Shown here in pieces: positions 18,305 to 26,605 of a stretch of DNA of 61,679 nt. The notes under the pieces were generated by a model. The model was not told the DNA's origin, did no database searches, and saw nothing but the letters and a program-made list of their open reading frames with translations. A program made the position numbers and the translations under genes. The DNA comes from Caulobacterales bacterium (GTDB taxonomy: Bacteria; Pseudomonadota; Alphaproteobacteria; Caulobacterales; Caulobacteraceae): positions 1 to 61,679 of the forward strand of contig JAFLCT010000002.1 of the NCBI GenBank assembly GCA_017302335.1, given 5' to 3'. Numbering within the stretch: position 1 is the first letter of the stretch; the number at the start of each line of letters is the position of its first letter.

Positions 18305-18987
18305 GACCGCTGCGCATCCCCTGGGTCCAGGCGGCCTTGGCCTGGGTTCTGGCCGAATGGATGCGGTTGTGTTTCGCCACCATCCGTTGGACCTATGAAA
18401 ACGAGGGCTTGGCCCAGGAAATCTGGGCGCGCGGCGGCGGGGTGCTGTGCGTCTTCTGGCATTCGCGCATCGGCCTGTCGCCGGCCTGCTGGCCGTTGGA
18501 CCGGGCGCAGCCGGCCAAGGCCCTGATCTCGCTGTCTCCCGACGGCCAGTTCATCGCCAAGGCGGTGGCGCGGCTGGGTTTTCCCGCCATTCGCGGATCG
18601 TCGTCGAACAAGGACAAGGCCGACAGGGCCAAGGGCGGGTCCCAGGCCCTGCGCGACGGCCTGCGGCAGTTGAAGGTCGGCGCCCTGGCCATCACGCCCG
18701 ACGGTCCGCGCGGCCCGGTCAATGTGATGGCCGAGGGCCTGCCGCTGTTGGCGAAACTGTCGGGCGCGCCGGTCCTGTTCATCGGGATGTCCTGCAACCC
18801 GGCGATCCGGCTGGGGTCCTGGGATCGCGCCGTCCTGCCCCTGCCCTTCGCGCGCGGCGCCATCGTCTGGGACATGGCCGAATATCCGCTCGGCGCCGAC
18901 ATGGCCGAGGTGACCGCCGCCTGGACCCCGCGCCTGAACGCCGTCGAAGCGCGCGCCGACGCCATCACTGGGCTGGAGCGGGCTTGA
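18301..18987 (+). CDS. DUF374-family lysophospholipid acyltransferase-like protein
   Basis: A 228-residue membrane-associated protein of the DUF374 branch of lipid acyltransferases. Signature stretches are VLCVFWHSRIGLSP, SLSPDGQFIAKAV..LGF.AIRGSSS and ALAITPDGPRGPVNVMAEG, where the family keeps the His and Asp/Glu catalytic elements. It probably adds a secondary acyl chain in lipid A or a related lipid. The GTG start at 18301 overlaps the msbA stop, and the gene ends 1 bp before the GTG of waaA. Its place among LPS genes supports an envelope lipid role. Confidence 0.85.
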   Translation: MRPLRIPWVQAALAWVLAEWMRLCFATIRWTYENEGLAQEIWARGGGVLCVFWHSRIGLSPACWPLDRAQPAKALISLSPDGQFIAKAVARLGFPAIRGSSSNKDKADRAKGGSQALRDGLRQLKVGALAITPDGPRGPVNVMAEGLPLLAKLSGAPVLFIGMSCNPAIRLGSWDRAVLPLPFARGAIVWDMAEYPLGADMAEVTAAWTPRLNAVEARADAITGLERA

Positions 18988-18988
18988 C

Positions 18989-20284
18989 GTGAACCCAGCC
19001 CTGACCCTGTACCGCTGGCTGACCCGGCTGTTGGAGCCGCTGGCCCCACGCCTGCTGGACGCCCGCGTCCGGCGCGGCAAGGAGGACGACGCGCGGGTCG
19101 ATGAACGCCTGGGGTATCCCGGCGCGCGGCGCCCCGAGGGCGAGCTGATCTGGCTGCATGGCGTCAGCGTCGGCGAGGCCCTGTCGCTGTTGCCGGTGGT
19201 CGAACACCTGCGCAAGACGCGGCCCGACCTGGGCGTGCTGGTCACCACCGGCACGGTGACCTCGGCCGAGGTCATGGCAGGGCGGCTGCCGAAAGGCGTG
19301 ATCCATCAATACGCGCCGGTCGATGCGCCAGGCGTCGCGGCCCGCTTTCTGGACTATTGGCGGCCGTCGCTGGCGATCTTCGTCGAGAGCGAACTGTGGC
19401 CCAATCTGTTGATCGAGGCGCGGCGGCGCGGCGTGAAGACGGCCCTGGTCAGCGCGCGGGTGACCGACAAGACCGTCCAGGGCTGGCGACGTTTTCCGGG
19501 CGCGGCGCGCGAGCTGTTGGCCGGTTTCGATCTGATGCTGCCCCAGGATCAGGCGTCGGCCGAACGCCTGGCGTCGCTGGGCGCGCGCGTCGACGACCAT
19601 GTGAACCTGAAGCTGGCGGGCGGTCCCCTGCCGCACGACACGGCCGCCTTCAGCCGTCTGTCGGCGGCCATCGGCGACCGGCCCGTCGTCGCCGCCGTCA
19701 GCACCCATGAAGGCGAAGAGATCGCCATCGTCCGCGCCCTGGACCGTTTGACCGACCGACTGTGCCTGATCCTGCTGCCGCGTCACCCTGAACGCGGCGT
19801 CGCCATCGCCGAGGCCCTGGCGCGCGACGGCTACAGCTACGCCGTGCGGTCGCGCGGCCAGACGGTGACGGCCGGGACCGACATCTATGTCGCCGACACC
19901 CTGAACGAGATGGGATTGATCCTGCGGCTGGCCGACGTGGTGGTGATGGGCGGCTCGTTCGCCCCGGCCCTGGGGGCGCCCCCGGTCGGCGGGCACAATC
20001 CGCTGGAGCCTGCGCGGCTAGGCAAGCCGACGGTGACGGGACCGGACGCTTCCAACTGGGCGGCGGTGACCGAAGGTCTGGCGGCCGCGGGCGGCTTGCA
20101 GATCGTGGCCGGGCCATGGGATCTGGCCGACGCGGTCGGGCCTCTGCTGGCCGATCCGGCGGCGGCGCGGGCCATGGGCGAGCGCGCGCGGCGTGCGGCG
20201 GCCGAGGCTTCGAACGACCTGGAACGGCTGTGGGACGCGCTTCAGCCGCTGTTGCCGCCCGCGCCGACACGGAGCCGTCGATGA
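18989..20284 (+). CDS. waaA: 3-deoxy-D-manno-octulosonic acid (Kdo) transferase
   Basis: WaaA transfers Kdo from CMP-Kdo to lipid IVA at the inner membrane. The 431-residue length, the N-terminal membrane anchor region, LIWLHGVSVGEALSLLPV, the FVESELWPNLL block and the C-terminal nucleotide-sugar motif GGHNPLEPARLGKPTVTGP identify it. The start is GTG. The stop overlaps the ATG of lpxK as ATGA, which fixes the lpxK start. Confidence 0.95.
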   Translation: MNPALTLYRWLTRLLEPLAPRLLDARVRRGKEDDARVDERLGYPGARRPEGELIWLHGVSVGEALSLLPVVEHLRKTRPDLGVLVTTGTVTSAEVMAGRLPKGVIHQYAPVDAPGVAARFLDYWRPSLAIFVESELWPNLLIEARRRGVKTALVSARVTDKTVQGWRRFPGAARELLAGFDLMLPQDQASAERLASLGARVDDHVNLKLAGGPLPHDTAAFSRLSAAIGDRPVVAAVSTHEGEEIAIVRALDRLTDRLCLILLPRHPERGVAIAEALARDGYSYAVRSRGQTVTAGTDIYVADTLNEMGLILRLADVVVMGGSFAPALGAPPVGGHNPLEPARLGKPTVTGPDASNWAAVTEGLAAAGGLQIVAGPWDLADAVGPLLADPAAARAMGERARRAAAEASNDLERLWDALQPLLPPAPTRSRR

Positions 20285-21306
20285 AGCCGTCGACGCCGCG
20301 TTGGTGGTATCGCCGCGACCGAGGCCATGCGCCGGTCGCGCGTTTCCTGTTGCAGCCCCTGTCGTGGATCTGGGCCGCCGTCACGGCGCGGCGCATCGCG
20401 CGAACCACGCCCGTCGATCCGGGCGCGGCGGTGATCTCGGTCGGCAATCTGACCGTTGGCGGCTCGGGCAAGACGCCGGTGGCGCGCGAGATCCTGCGTC
20501 TGTTGCGCGCGCGCGGCGTCGAGACCCAGGCCCTGTCGCGCGGCTATGGCGGGTGGCTGGAAGGACCGACGCGGGTCGATCCGACCGTGCATTCGGCCGC
20601 GGATGTCGGCGACGAACCCCTGTTGCTGGCCCGAGACGCCCCGGCCTGGGTCGCGCGGGATCGGGTCGCGGGCGCGCGCGCCGCTGCGGCGTCCGGCGCC
20701 CAGGTCCTGGTGCTGGACGACGGCCACCAGAACCCGGCCTTGAAGAAGACCATCAGCCTGATCGTCGTCGACGGCGAGACGCGCGGCGACGAGTGGCCTT
20801 TCGGCGACGGCTCCGTATTCCCGGCCGGGCCGATGCGCGAACCGTTGCAGGCCGGGTTGGCGCGCGCCGACGCCGTGGTCATTCTGGCCCCCGCCGACGC
20901 CGACCGGATCGATGGAGACCTGGTCGCCCTGTTCGGGACCTTGCCGGTGTTCGTCGCGCGACTGGTCCCGGCCGAAGCGCCGCCAGACGGGCCGCAGCTC
21001 GGTTTCGCGGGCATCGCCAAGCCGTGGAAGGTCGAGCGCGCCCTGACCGCCGCCGGTTGCGATCTGGTCGACTTCGCGCCCTTCCCCGACCACGCCGCCT
21101 TCCGTCAAGAGGACCTGCGCTTCCTGGCCGATCGCGCCGAAACGCTGGGCGCCGGACTGGTCACTACCGAAAAGGATTGGGTGCGCCTGCCGCCGGAATG
21201 GCGGGATCGGGTCCGGGCCTGGCCGGTCGCGGCGCGGTTCGAGGACGAGGCGGGTTTCGCCGCCTTCCTGAGCGAACGGATCGCCGCCTATTCGTCGTCG
21301 CGATAG
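20281..21306 (+). CDS. lpxK: Tetraacyldisaccharide 4'-kinase
   Basis: LpxK phosphorylates the 4' position of the lipid A disaccharide at the inner membrane. The 341-residue protein has an N-terminal membrane-binding helix, the Walker A motif VGNLTVGGSGKTPVA (Lys64, Thr65), LSRGYGG and a VLDDGHQNP block. I chose the ATG at 20281 because it overlaps the waaA stop as ATGA and gives the family N-terminus; a longer in-frame opening into waaA is not conserved. Its last 19 bp overlap the end of the convergent amidohydrolase gene. Confidence 0.95.
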   Translation: MKPSTPRWWYRRDRGHAPVARFLLQPLSWIWAAVTARRIARTTPVDPGAAVISVGNLTVGGSGKTPVAREILRLLRARGVETQALSRGYGGWLEGPTRVDPTVHSAADVGDEPLLLARDAPAWVARDRVAGARAAAASGAQVLVLDDGHQNPALKKTISLIVVDGETRGDEWPFGDGSVFPAGPMREPLQAGLARADAVVILAPADADRIDGDLVALFGTLPVFVARLVPAEAPPDGPQLGFAGIAKPWKVERALTAAGCDLVDFAPFPDHAAFRQEDLRFLADRAETLGAGLVTTEKDWVRLPPEWRDRVRAWPVAARFEDEAGFAAFLSERIAAYSSSR

Positions 21307-22607
21307 ACGACGCCGCCTTTCATCACGAAGCGCATATGCTGCAAGGTCGTCACATCGCCTAGCGGATCGCCCGACACGGCGACGATGTCGGCGGGCATTC
21401 CCGGCGCGATCCGACCCGCCTCGGCCGACAGACCCAAATGGTCGGCGGCGTTGACCGTGGCCGCCTGGATGGCCTCCAGCGGCGTCAGTCCGGCGCGCAC
21501 CAGCAGGGTGAACTCCTGGGCGTTGTCGCCATGGGCCGAAACGCCCGAGTCGGTGCCAAAGGCGATGTGGACGCCGCCCTCATGCGCGCGGCGCGCCATG
21601 TCCAGCATCTTCGGCCCGGCCTGCAACGCCTTGGCCGTCTGGGCGGGGGTGAAGAAGTTGTCGGGACCGGAGGCGATCCGCGTCACGAAATCACCGGCCA
21701 TCAGCGTGGGCACCAGATAGGTCCCCTCACGGCGGAACAGCCGGATCGACTCGGCGTCCAGATAGGTGCCGTGTTCGATGGAGTCGCCGCCCGCGCGCAG
21801 GAAGGCGTTGATGCCGTCCACGCCATGCGCGTGCGCCGTCACCCGGCGGCCCATGCGATGCGCCGCCTCGACGATGGCCGCCAGTTCCGCGTCCGTGAAC
21901 TGCTGGGCCAGACCGGCGGCGGTGTTGGATAGGACGCCGCCGGTGGCGGTGATCTTGATGATGTCTGCGCCCGACCGCACCTGAAGCCGCACGGCGCGCA
22001 TACAGTCCTCGGGTCCCGAGCAGATGCTCTCGCCGGTGAACATATGCATGATGTCTTCGCGATAGCCGTTGATATCGCCGTGACCGCCGTGGATCGACAC
22101 GGCCTCGCCCGCAGCCACGATGCGCGGACCGGGCACATCGCCGCGACGGACGGCGTCACGCAAGGCGAAGATCGCCTCGTTCGTGGCGCCCAGATCGGCC
22201 ACGGTCGTGAACCCCGCCATCAGGGTGCGCCGCGCGAACCGGGCGCCGATCATGGCCTGGTCCGCATTCGACTGGGTTACGCCTTCCAGGCGGGAATTGG
22301 GGTTCTGTTCGCCGGTCAGATGGACGTGGCTGTCGATCAGGCCCGGCAGGACGAAGGCGTCGCGCAGATCGACGATTCGCCCCTCTCCGACGAAGCCGTC
22401 GCGGATTTCGACGACTTGGTTCCCCCTGATCACGAGAGTTTTATTGCGCAGCACAACGCCGTTCGACGGGTCGGCCAACACACTCCCCGCCTGGATGAAC
22501 AGGGGTTCGCCTGTCGCGGGAACGTCCCGCGATACGGGGGCTTGCTGCGCCTGCGAGGGCGTGACGAAGGCCAGGACGGCGGCGACGACCAGAGCGACGG
22601 ATTTCAT
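21288..22607 (-). CDS. Secreted amidohydrolase (prolidase-like / Xaa-Pro or acyl-amino-acid hydrolase type)
   Basis: The 439-residue metal-dependent hydrolase has a signal peptide (MKSVALVVAA..., cleavage near QAQ 20-22) and so acts in the periplasm. Metal-site residues are visible in order: DSHVHL (His94, His96), IIKITATGG (Lys218, likely carboxylated), AHAHG (His259, His261), IEHGT (His279) and FGTDSG (Asp353). Related enzymes split Xaa-Pro dipeptides or N-acyl amino acids. The ATG at 22607 is favoured over 22661 because it begins the signal peptide and has a GGAAGGGGG site. It overlaps lpxK by 19 bp tail to tail. Confidence 0.87.
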   Translation of the reverse strand: MKSVALVVAAVLAFVTPSQAQQAPVSRDVPATGEPLFIQAGSVLADPSNGVVLRNKTLVIRGNQVVEIRDGFVGEGRIVDLRDAFVLPGLIDSHVHLTGEQNPNSRLEGVTQSNADQAMIGARFARRTLMAGFTTVADLGATNEAIFALRDAVRRGDVPGPRIVAAGEAVSIHGGHGDINGYREDIMHMFTGESICSGPEDCMRAVRLQVRSGADIIKITATGGVLSNTAAGLAQQFTDAELAAIVEAAHRMGRRVTAHAHGVDGINAFLRAGGDSIEHGTYLDAESIRLFRREGTYLVPTLMAGDFVTRIASGPDNFFTPAQTAKALQAGPKMLDMARRAHEGGVHIAFGTDSGVSAHGDNAQEFTLLVRAGLTPLEAIQAATVNAADHLGLSAEAGRIAPGMPADIVAVSGDPLGDVTTLQHMRFVMKGGVVYRDDE

Positions 22608-22732
22608 CAAAGCCCCCTTCCAATGAGCCTCGCACCATACCCTGCGACAAGTTTGCGCCAAGGCTTAGGTTGAAACGGCCCGTCGGTTTTGAAACAACTG
22701 GTCACTTGTAGTGAACATGCGAGGGGCGTCGC

Positions 22733-23428
22733 ATGAGGCTTTCGAGACGTGGTTTGATTCTGGGCGGTTCCGCCCTGCTGGCCGGGTGTGCTTCGGCCGA
22801 CAGCATGGCGGCCGTGCGCGGCGCGGCCCTGACGCCAATGACGGCCGACGCCGCGACGGCGCGCGCGGCCATGACGGATGCGGCGCTGGACCCTTCGCCG
22901 CCGCTCGATCCCCGCAATCGCGTACGCAAGGAGCTGATGGACCGCGCCCTGGCGGCGTTGGACATCCACCACCGCAAGATCCCCCAGCGCGACCGGATGT
23001 ATCTGGTCGACTTCAAACGGTTCTCGGGCGACGAGCGCCTGTTCGAGGTCGATCTGGTCTCGGGCGAGGTGAAGGCCTTCCGCACCTGCCATGGCCGCGG
23101 TTCGGACCCGACGCATAGCGGCTACGCCCAGAATTTCTCCAACACGCCCGAGAGCTATATGTCCTCGGTCGGCGCCTTCGCCACCGCGGGCGCGGGTTAT
23201 GGCGCCCAACAGGGACCGAACGTGCTGCTGGACGGGCTGGAATATTCCAACGACCGGGCGCGCGAACGGGCCATCATCATCCACGGCGCCGACTACGCCG
23301 ACCCGGATTTCCTGGCCCGCGAAGGCAAGCTGGGACGCAGCTATGGTTGCTTCTCGACCTCGCACGCCGACCTGCCCAGCCTGCGTGAGCGCATGGGCGA
23401 GGGCCGTTTGTTGTTCGCCTTCGCCTGA
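22733..23428 (+). CDS. YkuD_2-type murein L,D-transpeptidase-family lipoprotein
   Basis: A 231-residue exported protein. The N-terminus combines a twin-arginine-like SRRGLIL with a lipobox LLAGC (Cys19), so it is probably a lipoprotein. The catalytic region has IIIHGADYAD (His184) and GRSYGCFST (Cys206), the His and Cys of the L,D-transpeptidase fold in the YkuD_2 branch. Members of the larger family cross-link peptidoglycan or attach proteins to it; this branch is little studied. It stands alone between a divergent amidohydrolase gene and an aldehyde dehydrogenase. Confidence 0.85.
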   Translation: MRLSRRGLILGGSALLAGCASADSMAAVRGAALTPMTADAATARAAMTDAALDPSPPLDPRNRVRKELMDRALAALDIHHRKIPQRDRMYLVDFKRFSGDERLFEVDLVSGEVKAFRTCHGRGSDPTHSGYAQNFSNTPESYMSSVGAFATAGAGYGAQQGPNVLLDGLEYSNDRARERAIIIHGADYADPDFLAREGKLGRSYGCFSTSHADLPSLRERMGEGRLLFAFA

Positions 23429-23477
23429 CAAGGACGACGCGGCGTCGTAAAGCGCCTCCGACAACGGAGGATGCGCC

Positions 23478-24920
23478 ATGGACGAGATTCTGGATCTGGA
23501 TCACCTGATCGACGGCCGCCGCGTGGGCGGAGACCGGCCAGGCGAGATTCGCAACCCCTCCGACACCAATGAGGTGGTGGCCCGCACGCCCGACGGCGGC
23601 GCGGCCGAGGTCGACGCCGCCGTGGCCGCCGCCAAGGCCGCCTTTCCCGCCTGGTCCGAAGCCTCGCCCGAAGTCCGCAGCGACGTGCTGGACCGCGCCG
23701 GGACCCTGATCATGGAACGGCGCGAGGCCCTGGGCCGTCTGTTGTCGCGCGAAGAGGGCAAGACCCTGGCCGAGGGGATCGGCGAGACGGTCCGCGCCGG
23801 GCGCATCCTGAAGTATTTCGCGGGCGAGGCCCTGCGCCGTCACGGCCAGAACCTGGACAGCGTGCGGCCGGGCGTCGAGGCGCGGACGCGGCGCGAGGCG
23901 GTCGGGGTGTTCGGCCTGATCACGCCGTGGAATTTTCCCATCGCCATTCCGGCCTGGAAGGCGGCCCCGGCCCTGGCCTTCGGCAACACCGTGGTGATGA
24001 AGCCCGCCGGACCGACCCCGGCCACCGCCAGCGCCCTGGCCGACATTCTGATGGAGGCCGGGCTGCCCGCGGGCGTGTTCAACCTGGTGATCGGACGCGG
24101 CGGCGTGGGTCAAGCCATCGTCGATCACCCGGACGTGGACGGCCTGTCCTTCACCGGCTCTCAATCGGTCGGCGCGGGCGTGGCCCTGGGCGCGGCCAAG
24201 CGCCAGGCCAGGGTCCAGTTGGAGATGGGCGGCAAGAATCCGCTGGTCGTCCTGGACGACGCCGATCTGGAGCGCGCCGTGATGGTGGCCCTGGACGGCA
24301 GCTTCTTCTCGACCGGCCAGCGCTGCACCGCCTCCAGCCGCCTGATCGTCACCGACGGGATTCACGACCGCTTCGTGGCCGCCCTGGCCGAAAAGGTCGC
24401 GGCGCTTCGGGTCGGCCACGCCCTGGTCCCCGACACCCAGGTCGGCCCGGCGGTCAGCCAGGCGCAACAAGACAACGACTACCGCTATGTCGACATCGCC
24501 CGCGACGGCGGAGGCCGCATCGTGACCGGGGGGGACCGGGTCAAGTCCGACACGCCCGGCTGGTATGTCCAGCCGACCCTGATCGCCGACACCGATCCCG
24601 CGATGCGGATCAATACGGAAGAGGTGTTCGGCCCGGTCGCCTCGATCATTCGGGTCAAGGACTATGAGGAGGCCCTGGCCGTCGCCAACGGCACCGAATT
24701 CGGTCTGTCGTCGGGCATCGTCACCACCTCGCTGAAACACGCCCAGGATTTCCAGCGGCAGGTGCGGGCCGGGATGGTGATGGTCAATCTGCCGACGGCC
24801 GGCGTCGATTATCACCTGCCGTTCGGCGGCTCCAAGAAGTCCAGCTTCGGCCCGCGCGAGCAGGGCTTCGCCGCCATCGACTTCTACACACAGACCAAGA
24901 CGGCCTATATCTGGGCGTGA
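23478..24920 (+). CDS. NAD(P)-dependent aldehyde dehydrogenase (alpha-ketoglutaric-semialdehyde-dehydrogenase-like)
   Basis: The 480-residue protein oxidises an aldehyde to an acid. It has the cofactor segment GVFGLITPWNFPIAIPAWKAAPALAFGN, GSQSVGAGV, the general base in LEMGGKNP (Glu249), the nucleophile in GQRCTASSR (Cys283) and EEVFGPVAS near the C-terminus. The sequence resembles the alpha-ketoglutaric semialdehyde dehydrogenases that finish pentose and sugar-acid breakdown, but no sugar genes are adjacent, so the substrate is uncertain. It has a GGAGG site 7 nt before the ATG. Confidence 0.88.
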   Translation: MDEILDLDHLIDGRRVGGDRPGEIRNPSDTNEVVARTPDGGAAEVDAAVAAAKAAFPAWSEASPEVRSDVLDRAGTLIMERREALGRLLSREEGKTLAEGIGETVRAGRILKYFAGEALRRHGQNLDSVRPGVEARTRREAVGVFGLITPWNFPIAIPAWKAAPALAFGNTVVMKPAGPTPATASALADILMEAGLPAGVFNLVIGRGGVGQAIVDHPDVDGLSFTGSQSVGAGVALGAAKRQARVQLEMGGKNPLVVLDDADLERAVMVALDGSFFSTGQRCTASSRLIVTDGIHDRFVAALAEKVAALRVGHALVPDTQVGPAVSQAQQDNDYRYVDIARDGGGRIVTGGDRVKSDTPGWYVQPTLIADTDPAMRINTEEVFGPVASIIRVKDYEEALAVANGTEFGLSSGIVTTSLKHAQDFQRQVRAGMVMVNLPTAGVDYHLPFGGSKKSSFGPREQGFAAIDFYTQTKTAYIWA

Positions 24921-25045
24921 GAAGGGCGCGCGGCCGAACGGCTGGCCATCGCGCGCCGCCGCCTCTCATTCTGGTCGGCGCGCTTTGATGATCGAGACGC
25001 TCTTGGCCGACAGGTCCTTGTCAGGGTCCTGCGCTCTCGCCGGGA

Positions 25046-25774
25046 TCAGTCGTGACGCGGGCCGCGTTCGCCGTCTTCCAGGGCGCCGGAATGGTTGGCG
25101 TCCATCTCGCGGAAGGCGTCGCGCATCGGCGCCAGGAATTCCTCTTCCGACACCTTGCCGTCGCCGTCCTTGTCCAGCCCGCCCTGGCCGGGACCGCCCA
25201 TACGATGGACGAAGATCTCTTGACGCCGTTCGCCGCGGTCGGCTTCGGGACCGCCAGGACCATCGGGCCGACGCATGAGGATGCGCGGGCCGTCGGGTCC
25301 GCCTTCCATGCCGCGAACGATCACATCGGCCTCGGCGCCCTCGACTTGGCGGCCATTGACGGTGACCCTGGGCGCGCCGTCTCCATCGGCTTCGACGATG
25401 ATGGTTCGGCGTTCTCCGTCGCGGCCGCCCTGGCCCATATCCGGCCTTGGGGCATGGCTCCGGGACCCGCCGTCCGTCGTCACGATCTCGATGTCGTGCT
25501 CAGGTCCGCCGCCCGGCCGGCGCATCTGGATGCGGTCCGGTCCCGTCGGCCGTTCGTCGGGGGAAAGACGGCCGTCGCCATTCCTGTCGAGGCGAGCGAA
25601 GGCTTCGGCCGCGGGCGCCAGGAATTCCTCGCGCGAGACGAACCCGTCGCCGTCCGCGTCGCGGGACAGCCCGCCGCCGGACACGACCATGACGCGCTCT
25701 TGCCGCACGGTCGGGGGCGCGTCGATCGACTGGCCCGCCGCCAGAGCCAGAACCAGACTGAGAGATGACAACAT
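25046..25774 (-). CDS. Secreted EF-hand protein with four calcium-binding loops
   Basis: A 242-residue exported protein. A short signal peptide ends near residue 14. Canonical EF-hand loops are visible at 39-50 (DADGDGFVSREE), 63-74 (DRNGDGRLSPDE), 201-212 (DKDGDGKVSEEE) and 225-236 (DANHSGALEDGE, less canonical). The two pairs flank a Gly/Pro/Arg-rich middle with no known domain. The ATG at 25774 follows AGGAGT. It is divergent from a two-component system with 123 bp between starts, so both may share a control region. It may bind calcium in the periplasm; whether it senses or buffers it is unknown. Confidence 0.85.
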   Translation of the reverse strand: MLSSLSLVLALAAGQSIDAPPTVRQERVMVVSGGGLSRDADGDGFVSREEFLAPAAEAFARLDRNGDGRLSPDERPTGPDRIQMRRPGGGPEHDIEIVTTDGGSRSHAPRPDMGQGGRDGERRTIIVEADGDGAPRVTVNGRQVEGAEADVIVRGMEGGPDGPRILMRRPDGPGGPEADRGERRQEIFVHRMGGPGQGGLDKDGDGKVSEEEFLAPMRDAFREMDANHSGALEDGERGPRHD

Positions 25775-25897
25775 GGATCGAACTCCTGTTTCAGTGGGCG
25801 CATTCAAGCCGACGAGTCTATCGGCCGTGTTGCGGATCGGTCGATCGTGTTTCACGACTGAAATGACGCGGCGCCGTTCCTGTCGCATGATGAGGCG

Positions 25898-26605
25898 ATG
25901 AGCGCCGATCCCACCGCCCGCATCCTCGTCGTCGATGACGACCCCGGCATCCGTGAGGTGTTGTGCGATTATCTGAGCCAGCACGGCTATCAGACCTTCG
26001 GGGTCGGTTCGGCGGCCGAGATGGACCAGGCCCTGGCCGCGACCCCGCCGGACGTCATTGTGCTGGACCTGATGATGCCGGGCGAAGACGGTCTGTCGGT
26101 GGTGCGCCGCCTGTCGGGCAAGGGACCGCCGATCGTCATGCTCAGCGCCATGGGCGAGGACACAGACCGGATCGTGGGGCTGGAGCTGGGCGCCGACGAC
26201 TATCTGGCCAAGCCGTGCAACCCGCGTGAGCTGCTGGCCCGCATCCGCGCCGTCCTGCGTCGCCCGCGCGAGGCCGAGGAGCGCAATACGCCCAGCCTGT
26301 GTTTCGCCGGATGGCGTCTGGATCTTTTGCGGCGCGAACTGACCCGGCCCGACGGCGCGGCGACTCCTCTTTCGGCGGGCGAGTTCGCCCTTCTGCGCGC
26401 CTTCGCCGAGCGGCCCTCGCGGGTGCTGACCCGCGACCAGTTGCTGGAACGCGCACGCGGCGCCGACGCCGACGTCTTCGACCGCGCGATGGACGTGCAG
26501 ATCAGCCGGTTGCGCAAGAAGCTGGACGACGGCTCGGGCCAGGAGCTGATCGTCACCTTGCGCGGCGAGGGTTATATGTTCGACGCCAAGGTGGAGCGCC
26601 GGTGA
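25898..26605 (+). CDS. OmpR/PhoB-family response regulator
   Basis: A 235-residue cytoplasmic regulator. The receiver domain (about 8-120) has the acidic pocket VVDDDPG (Asp13-15), the phosphoacceptor VLDLMMPG (Asp57) and the DDYLAKP lysine. A winged-helix DNA-binding domain (about 133-232) ends in VQISRLRKKLDDG...TLRGEGYMF. Its stop overlaps the GTG of the histidine kinase gene (GTGA), which makes the two a cognate pair. It is divergent from the EF-hand gene, whose promoter is a plausible target. Confidence 0.95.
   Translation: MSADPTARILVVDDDPGIREVLCDYLSQHGYQTFGVGSAAEMDQALAATPPDVIVLDLMMPGEDGLSVVRRLSGKGPPIVMLSAMGEDTDRIVGLELGADDYLAKPCNPRELLARIRAVLRRPREAEERNTPSLCFAGWRLDLLRRELTRPDGAATPLSAGEFALLRAFAERPSRVLTRDQLLERARGADADVFDRAMDVQISRLRKKLDDGSGQELIVTLRGEGYMFDAKVERR

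Noticed and set aside
25775-25897. TGTTTCA direct repeats (25787 and 25848) as response-regulator sites
   Set aside because: The two heptamers are 61 bp apart, not the ~10-11 bp spacing expected for OmpR-type direct repeats, so the evidence is too weak.
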